A stretch of DNA of 64,000 bases from Siphonodentalium dalli (lineage: Eukaryota; Mollusca; Scaphopoda; Gadilida; Siphonodentaliidae). The position numbers and the translations under genes were made by a program. The stretch covers positions 111,061,319 to 111,125,318 of the forward strand of contig CP136066.1 of the NCBI GenBank assembly GCA_032622095.1, written 5' to 3'. Below, in pieces: positions 1 through 64,000 of this stretch. Under the pieces are notes generated by a model. The model saw only the letters and a list, made by a program, of their open reading frames with translations. It was not told the DNA's origin and did not search any database. Positions within the stretch are counted from its first letter, which is position 1; every line of letters starts with the position of its first letter.

Positions 1-339
1 CATAATACAAAAAAAAATTCATTTGCAAAGTAATCTAATTGAACTAGTAAGCCCACAAGTATACTATATCACACTATCAGGTTGATTTTCATAAGGATTC
101 AACTGAAAATGATTTAATTTAGGTTTTTTTTACACTTTTTTCGTTCTAATTCATTTTGACTTAAGAATTAGCTCCCTTTCCTACAAGCCAATAGTTGAGA
201 AATTATATCCTTTTTGCTAAGTGGCTACCAGTGAGTGGCATCAAGTCACAACTATGGGGAATTGAGATTAAGGTGGAAAAATTGCTCACTAAAGCTCAAC
301 ATTAATTTGAAGCTGAAAAGCAAACTGATTTATGATTTA

Positions 340-57338
<56,999 letters not shown>

Positions 57339-57440
57339 CCTGGCAATTGTGATAGTTTTAGATAAGGAGTGGAAACTTCATAGATCTGTGAAAGAAAATG
57401 AGCTGATAAGTGTCATGGTGCTAATTTGGGACATACAGTA
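57339..57440 (-). other. probable 5' UTR edge and splice acceptor
   Basis: Minus-strand sequence just upstream of the start codon. TTTCTTTCACAG at about 57384-57395 looks like an acceptor; the 45 nt between it and the ATG include an in-frame TGA and so are non-coding. If correct, a 5' UTR exon and the promoter lie further right. No TATA or clear core promoter was identified. Confidence 0.4.
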
Positions 57441-57780
57441 TAAGGCCCGTGGTTTTTTACATGTCCACGGAAGACCACGCGCGATTCTTCCGTGGTTTTT
57501 CCGTGTTCAAAATCTGAACTCGCCAAGAACACGGTCTGGTTAAACGTGTTCAATCGTGTTCAGATTTTGAACACGCTCTGATCACGTTTGAACACGGAAC
57601 ATCCACGCTATGACCACGGTACGATCAACGGGTGACCACGGCCAAATGATCACGTCTGAACACGGAACATCCACGCTATGACCACGGGTGAACACGGCCA
57701 TAACACAGGTGACCGCGACATGAACACGGAGGAACATGGCTGAACACGGAAACATCGCTGGCGGCCGGAGCTTGACACGC
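57441..57780. repeat. CACGG-rich cluster with inverted repeat
   Basis: Dense GAACACGG, GACCACGG and CCGTGTTC words. CGTGTTCAAAATCTGAACTC (57503) faces CGTGTTCAGATTTTGAACAC (57553), giving an imperfect hairpin of about 20-bp arms. The right part (from 57580) is repeated at 58211. Confidence 0.75.
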
Positions 57781-60700
57781 CGCTGTGGCGGAGCTCGCGA
57801 TGTCCGTTACGTAATTAATTATCACCTCCCTAGTTCAAAATATATTCTCGAGCGGCACCATTTTATTTATCGGAAATTTCATCGAAATTCAACCCGTCGA
57901 TTGTGAAAATTGGCCCAGAAAAAGTAAAGATACCAATCTGCAATATACCGCGATTACTCATAAAAATAACTTATATATGGGAGGCGGAATTGTACCGATA
58001 CACTTGCATTATTTCAAGCAGAGTGCTAACTCAATACTAAATAACTCGAATATTTTGACAGGAACATATGACTATAAATATTTATTGAATTTTATAGATT
58101 TACATCTTCCTGATCGAAAATAACTTTATGGGACCTTTGATAAATGTTCAATTTAGTTTCAATTTAGAATGTTTCTGGTATCAATGTCCGTTTAGTTTTA
58201 AACAAACCTTGATCACGTTTGAACACGGAACATCCACGCTATGACCACGGCCATAACACGGGTGACCGCGACATGAACACGGAGGAACATGGCTGAACAC
58301 GGAGCCATCGCTGGCGGCCGGAGCTTAGCACGCCGCGGTGGCGGAGCTCGCGGTGTGCGTTACGTAATTAATTATCACCTCCCTAGTCCAAAATATATTC
58401 TCGAAATTGCTGCTCAAATTGGCAAATGAGCAGCATCATTTTATTTAACGGAAATTTCATCGAAATTCAACCCGTCGATTGTAAAAATTGGCCCAGAGAA
58501 AGTAAAGATACCAATATACCGCGATTACTCATAAAAATAACTTATATATGGGAGTAGGAATGGTACCGATACACGTGCATTATTTCAAGAAGGGTGCTAA
58601 CTTAATACTAAATAACTAAAATATTTTGACAATAACATATGACTATATATATTTATTGAATCTTATAGATTTACATCTTCCTGTTGTTAGATCGAAAATA
58701 TCTTGATAAATATCTTGATAAATGTTCAATTTAGTTTCAATTTAGAATTTGTCTGGTATCAATGTCCGTTTAGTTTTAAACGAACATTCGAACGTTGTGT
58801 CGGATGAGAACCTTTCAACTTATTTTACTCCAATATATTTACACGAACATATGAATATTTAATATGTGTTAAAAGAATAATATATTCTGACCTGATATAA
58901 TTCGTTACGTGGAAACTATTTTGATGGATGGATGGCTTGGTTTTGCTAATTCTTTCATACATTTATAATCGATATCCGTAACCAGCGCAGAGGGCTTCAG
59001 CTCAAAATGTCCCTATTCTAAATTTGATTTTACTGCAATATTTTGTTTACAGAAATATGTGATTATGTTTTATATACATGTATATTAAACGAATATAATA
59101 TTCAAACTGATAATCGGTCGTTACAAGCATGGCAATTATGTCCACGGAAACTTATTTATTGTCAGTTTTGTTAACCAACATGATGTGGTGGGGTTAGGGT
59201 ATTTACTGCTATTGATGACCATAACCTGCGTGTATGTATATTCGACCTCATGTCAAGTGCCCTCCCATAAGTTTTACGATAATATTTATTTTTATATACT
59301 TTATTGAAATTAATTAACGTATGGGTCAATTCAAGTTTCAACTTTTAAAACACAGTGGCCAGTGATTAGTTGGTCAGCTGATTATGAAACACCAGTGTTT
59401 TGAAAACACATTGGCTTCTTTATAGCATTATGATATAACACCATGCGGACACCATCGAAAACAAAGAGGTCAGCTAAATTAAGTACACTTAGACAAATAG
59501 TGTAGATAAGGTTCGTGTTGGGGCTTAGTGTGGTATTGCAAAATTTAGTTTTTTTAATTTAAATTAAAAATTTTGAAAATGATTTTTCACCAATGCAAAT
59601 GAAATAGTCCTTGTAAATTCAATAAAGAAACTAAAATTAAAATTAATTTTTTTGAAAGTTATATATATCAATACAACTATAACGGTAATTAAAACAAGAT
59701 CAGTAGGAAGACGACCAATCCTGGCCATACTGCCCCTGTACAAAACAAATTCTCCACTTGTTATCACTGTCGTGCAATCGTCCGTATCCCGCGATTAGAA
59801 ACTGTACTCTGTAACCGATATCCCATATCTGCAAACTCCGTGTGAAATTGTCTCTCCGATGTGCAATGCATCATGCATGTATGGGCGTAGGACGTGGAGT
59901 CTATGTTGTGTACAAATCATGCAATGCATGTAGCCCTGTTCAGTTATCACTGTAATTATATATTCCGCAGGCACCCGGAAATTAATAACGGACGGACAAA
60001 AATGAGACAATGGGCTAATCAAGCCATTGTTTAGAGATTATCAAAAGGGTGCCATTTCCTGCTATGCCTTTTAAAAAGCGGCGATGGGTGAAGTCAGTGC
60101 TCAAGAAACCGCCGATTTTTTTTATATGAGATATGGACATTTGAATTAAATTAACTCATTCGATGTCAGATTCGGCCTTACCAAGAAGGGGAATGTTCCC
60201 CGCCTGTGCATTGGGTATGTGGCATCGAAACCACCCGCGCGTACAATGAAATATATATTTATATTGGAGGAGGAGCTCGTGGTGTGTGCGTTACGTAATT
60301 AATTATCACCTCCATAGTCCAAATTATTTTCTTGAAATTGCTGCTCAAATTGGCAAATGAGCAGCACCATTTTATTTAACGGAAATTTCATTGAAATTCA
60401 ACCCGTCGATTGTGAAAATTAACCCAGAAAAAGTAAAGATACCACCGCACCGCGATTATTCATAAAAATAACTTATATATGGGAGTCGGAATGGTACCGA
60501 TACACGTGCATTATTTCAAGAAGGGTGCTAACTTAATACTAAATAACTAAAATATTTTGACAGGTACATATGACTATAATCACTATATATATTTATTGAA
60601 TCTTATAGATTTACATCTTCCTGTTGTTAGATCGAAAATATCTTGACGGGACCTTTGATAAATGTTAATTTAGTTTCAATTTAGAATTTGTCTGGTATCA

Positions 60701-62222
60701 ATGTCCGTTTAGTTTTAAACAAACCTTCGAACGTTGTGTCGGATCAGAAACTTTCAACTTATTTTACTCCAATATATTTACACGAACTTATGAATATTTA
60801 ATATGTGTTAAAAGAATAATATATTCTGACCTGATATAATTCGTTACATGGAAACTATTTCGATGGATGGATGGCTTCGTTTTGCTAATTATTTCATACA
60901 TTTATAATCGATATCCGTAACCAGCGCAGAGGGCTTCAGCTCAAACGGTCCCTATTTAAAATTTGATTTTACTGCAATATTTTGTTTACAGAAATATGTG
61001 ATTATGTTTTATATATATTAAACGAATAAAATATTCAAAATGATAATCGGTCGTTACAAGCATGGCAATTATGTCCACGGAAACTTATCTATTGTCAGTT
61101 TTGTTAACCTGCATGATGTGGGTGGGATTATGGTATTTACTCTGTTATTGATGACCATAACCGGCGTGCATGTATATTCGACCTCATGTCAAGTGCCCTC
61201 CCATAAGTTTTACGATAATATTTATTTTTATATACTTTATTGAAATTAATTAACGTATGGGTCAATTCAAGTTTCAACTTTTAAAACACGGTGGTCAGTG
61301 ATAAGTTGGTCAGCTGATTATGAAGCATTTTTAAAACACATTGCTTCTTTATAGCATTATGATATAACCCCATGCAGACACCATTGAAGGCAGAGAGGTC
61401 AGCTAAATTAAGTACAATTAGACAAATAGTGTAGATACCGTTCGCTTTGGGTGATTTTAGTGTGGTATTGAAAAATTTTGTTTTTTAAATTTAAATTTAA
61501 ATTTTTGAAAATGATTTTTTACCAATGCAACTGAAATAGTCCTGGCAAATTCAAAAAAGAAACTAAAATTAAAATGTATTGTTTTGAAAGTTATGTCCAT
61601 CAATACAACTATAACGGTAATTTAAAAAAGGGCAGTAGGAAGACGACCAATCATGGCCATACTGCCCCTGTACAAAACAAATTCTCCACTTTTTCTCACT
61701 GCATGTTGTAATGTAAATGTTTTGTGCGAATAAAGTATCTAATCTGAACTAAAAAAAATCTTGGGCAATCTTTGAGGGGCAGATGTCCGGGATGCAATCG
61801 TCCTTATCCCGTGATTAGAAACTGTACTCTGTAACCGATGTCCCATATCCGTAAACTCTGTGTGAAATTGTCTCTCCGAGGTCCAATGCATCATGCATGT
61901 ATGTGCGTAGGACGTGGAGTCTATGTTGTGTACAAATCATGTAATGCCTGTAAAGACCTGTTCAGTTATCACTGTAACTGCATGTTGCGCAGGCACCCGG
62001 AAATTAATAACGGATGGACAAAAATGAGACAATGGGCTAATCAAGCCATTGTTTAGAGATTATCAAAAGGGTGCCATTTCCTGCTATGCCTTTTAAAAAG
62101 CGGCGATGGGTGAAGTCAGTGCTCAAGAAACCGCCGATTTTTTTTATATGAGATATGGACATTTTAATTAAATTAACTCATTCGATGTCAGATTCGGTCG
62201 TACCAAGAATGGGAATGTTCCC
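57580..62222. repeat. triplicated block: 0.63 kb, 2.0 kb and 1.95 kb units
   Basis: Unit 1 57580-58207, unit 2 58211-60215, unit 3 60270-62222. The landmark TACGTAATTAATTATCACCT is at about 57811, 58361 and 60292. Units 2 and 3 match over about 1.9 kb up to GATTCGG.C.TACCAAGAA; unit 3 has an extra 90 bp near 61700; unit 1 stops at GTCCGTTTAGTTTTAAAC. Only units 1 and 2 begin with the CACGG part. Differences include indels that break any shared reading frame, so the block looks non-coding. Confidence 0.88.
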
Positions 62223-63545
62223 CACCTGTAATATGTCTGTATTGCCTCTTTCTAAGGAGAGATTGAATATATTACAATAATATACACAGACGACAGTATA
62301 AATAGTGATGTGGGTTTTGAGAAAAAATAACAGGAATATTGAATGTGATGGAAGCTCAGAATGCTTTGTGATTGGTATGTCGAAATGAGTGATAACTGGA
62401 CTAAACGACAAATTTTCAAGTGTGAAAAACTTTCCAGAAATGGTAAATGGAATCTATGTTGTTTGGAAGATCAGGTAAGCACCAATTGAACATTTGCGAT
62501 ATATGTTTATTTATGAAATGCTGATTTTTCTCCAATCATTTTGACAGAAACATGAGAATATTTTGTCAATTTCAAAAGCGTTTCTGTGGATATCCGAGTC
62601 TGTTATCAGATCGAAAATATTTACACATGAACATTGTTTAGTTAACCTGGGTGTTGATGTGAGACATGCGGAATACCAACAAATTATTGTTTATGTTTTA
62701 CCGGTAGTTCATTGTTTTATTTTTCTCGTTTTATTTACCAGACAGTTTTTGTTTTACTGTACCACACGCAAAATATTATCAGGAAGTTCCTTATAAACAC
62801 TCGGGTTTTAACTGTCTGTTTCCAATATATCAATCCTCGACGACACGAATATTATCTGTGATGTCAATTTACGAATAATTCCATAATATCAAATGACGGA
62901 ATTATTTAAGATTGATTATGTGATCGAATTGATGTTATTGTACGCATCAAATGAATCAGACTCATTTTACTTGCAATATTTATCTATTGAAACATTATAT
63001 TCTATGCGAAACACGTACTCCCGCTCGATTTAGGGTAGGTGAGAAGTAGATGTGGGTTATGAGAGACACATTTACAAAAGCTGGTCAGTGCGCGCGTAAT
63101 CGGCGTTTATAAAAGAAAATTACCAGACATTTGTACATTAACGTAATTTTTTTAATGAATCCGTGTGAAATATATATTACTGAAATATCTCGCCAACATG
63201 GGTGCATTGGAACTGTTATGTAGAGTGGGATGTCATAATGACAACAAACTGAATAAAACATTTGATGTTTATTTGAATAACATTTTTTACAGTCATCAAC
63301 AACAATTAATTTGTTATTACTATGAATATGGATATGCCACGTACAGCTAATATCACAATTTATCACATAATTAGCCCATAAAACCAGTTTAGTAATTATC
63401 GATAAGACACACGTGTAATATCAGTGCGTGTGATGACATCACACCATTCTTTAAATGACGTGCGATCGCTGCAGTTTATTATTGTTGTTTTCGATGAATA
63501 TTTTGCGTTTATTTGATCATGTGATAAAAGGTATCTCGCACTCGA
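62223..63545. other. upstream region, no feature seen
   Basis: AT-rich. No core promoter, 5' UTR exon or gene recognised; the open frames here have no identifiable content. Confidence 0.4.
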
Positions 63546-63659
63546 TCTATTTTATACGTAATTTATCAACCTCGTCCACTAAATTTTATTTGAGCCTCGG
63601 TAAAAATCGTTTCAAATCGAATTTAGTAAACTTGGTTGATAAATTCCATATAAAATAGA
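63546..63659. mobile_element. hairpin MITE, about 114 bp
   Basis: TCTATTTTATACGTAATTTA TCAACC...ACTAAATT at left; AATTTAGTAAACTTGGTTGA TAAATT..ATATAAAATAGA at right, an imperfect stem along nearly all the length. Confidence 0.7.
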
Positions 63660-64000
63660 AACTCATCTGAGATGCTCAATATCTAAAATTAATAAAGTAA
63701 CATGTTTGCGGTTTGTATTTGCCCAATTCTCGGGTCAATTGTTCTGTGTACATGTAACCGTTTACTATTTGATATACATGTATGGAGTCCAAATATTATA
63801 ATGAGAATATTGAACATTAAATTAAAATTTAAAACTTTAGTTACGTTTTGAACATTAAATTCGAAATTTTAAAGTGATGTGAAACACTCCGGTAGGCTGA
63901 TCAAATAGAAATGGAGAATAATCTTGCTGAAAGTAGTTATTTTTACAAATATTATATCCAAATTGACAAAACACACCGTAATTCATATATATTCATTAAA

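Noticed and set aside
61040-61243. 67-codon frame with a hydrophobic middle in unit 3
   Set aside because: The matching stretch in unit 2 (59110-59310) has indels that break the frame, so there is no sign of coding constraint.

Overview
This window is eukaryotic and AT-rich. It lies almost wholly inside one gene that runs on the minus strand and is broken by long, repeat-filled introns. Fifteen exons (57338 down to 384) join with matching splice phases into about 692 codons of a DPP8/DPP9-type cytosolic prolyl dipeptidyl peptidase, from a start codon to the catalytic-serine motif GWSYG. The Asp/His end of the protein lies off the left edge. No other intact protein gene is visible. The source is probably a mollusc, perhaps a bivalve: the dispersed repeats (units of about 160 bp with motifs such as GGCCATAACTC, followed by GACA/GACG tracts and a 3' hairpin) look like repeats I associate with that group. 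This is inference; no search was run.

Layout, left to right. 0.4-7.1 kb: exons 15-13, TIR elements and a composite repeat element (4841-6876) with seven 161-bp units. 7.1-14.4 kb: exons 12 and 11, a TTAA element with two hairpins, and a 163-bp-monomer element with a 646-bp higher-order repeat, nested inside another element of 170-bp monomers. 14.4-26.3 kb: a hairpin MITE, then a 155-bp-monomer element broken by a Mutator-like element (perfect 9-bp target duplication) and by a large foldback unit, which itself holds a TTAA element and an hAT-like element (perfect 8-bp target duplication). Exon 10 is at 23.6 kb. 26.3-33.3 kb: a TTAA-type element with a broken THAP zinc-finger sequence, split by a second copy of the foldback unit. 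33.3-40.3 kb: exon 9, a second large 163-bp-monomer element, a tRNA-derived SINE, and exon 8. 40-57.4 kb: exons 7-1 among MITEs and two more hAT-like elements. 57.4-64 kb: upstream of the start codon, a CACGG-rich cluster and a block of about 2 kb repeated in tandem; a 5' UTR exon and promoter may lie here or beyond but are not identified.

The main result beyond the gene is a layered transposon history that can be read from target-site duplications, and a set of repeat families with one architecture: roughly 160-bp monomers, a simple-sequence tract, and a 3' hairpin followed by an A-rich end. Calls of family and taxon rest on recognition of motifs only.
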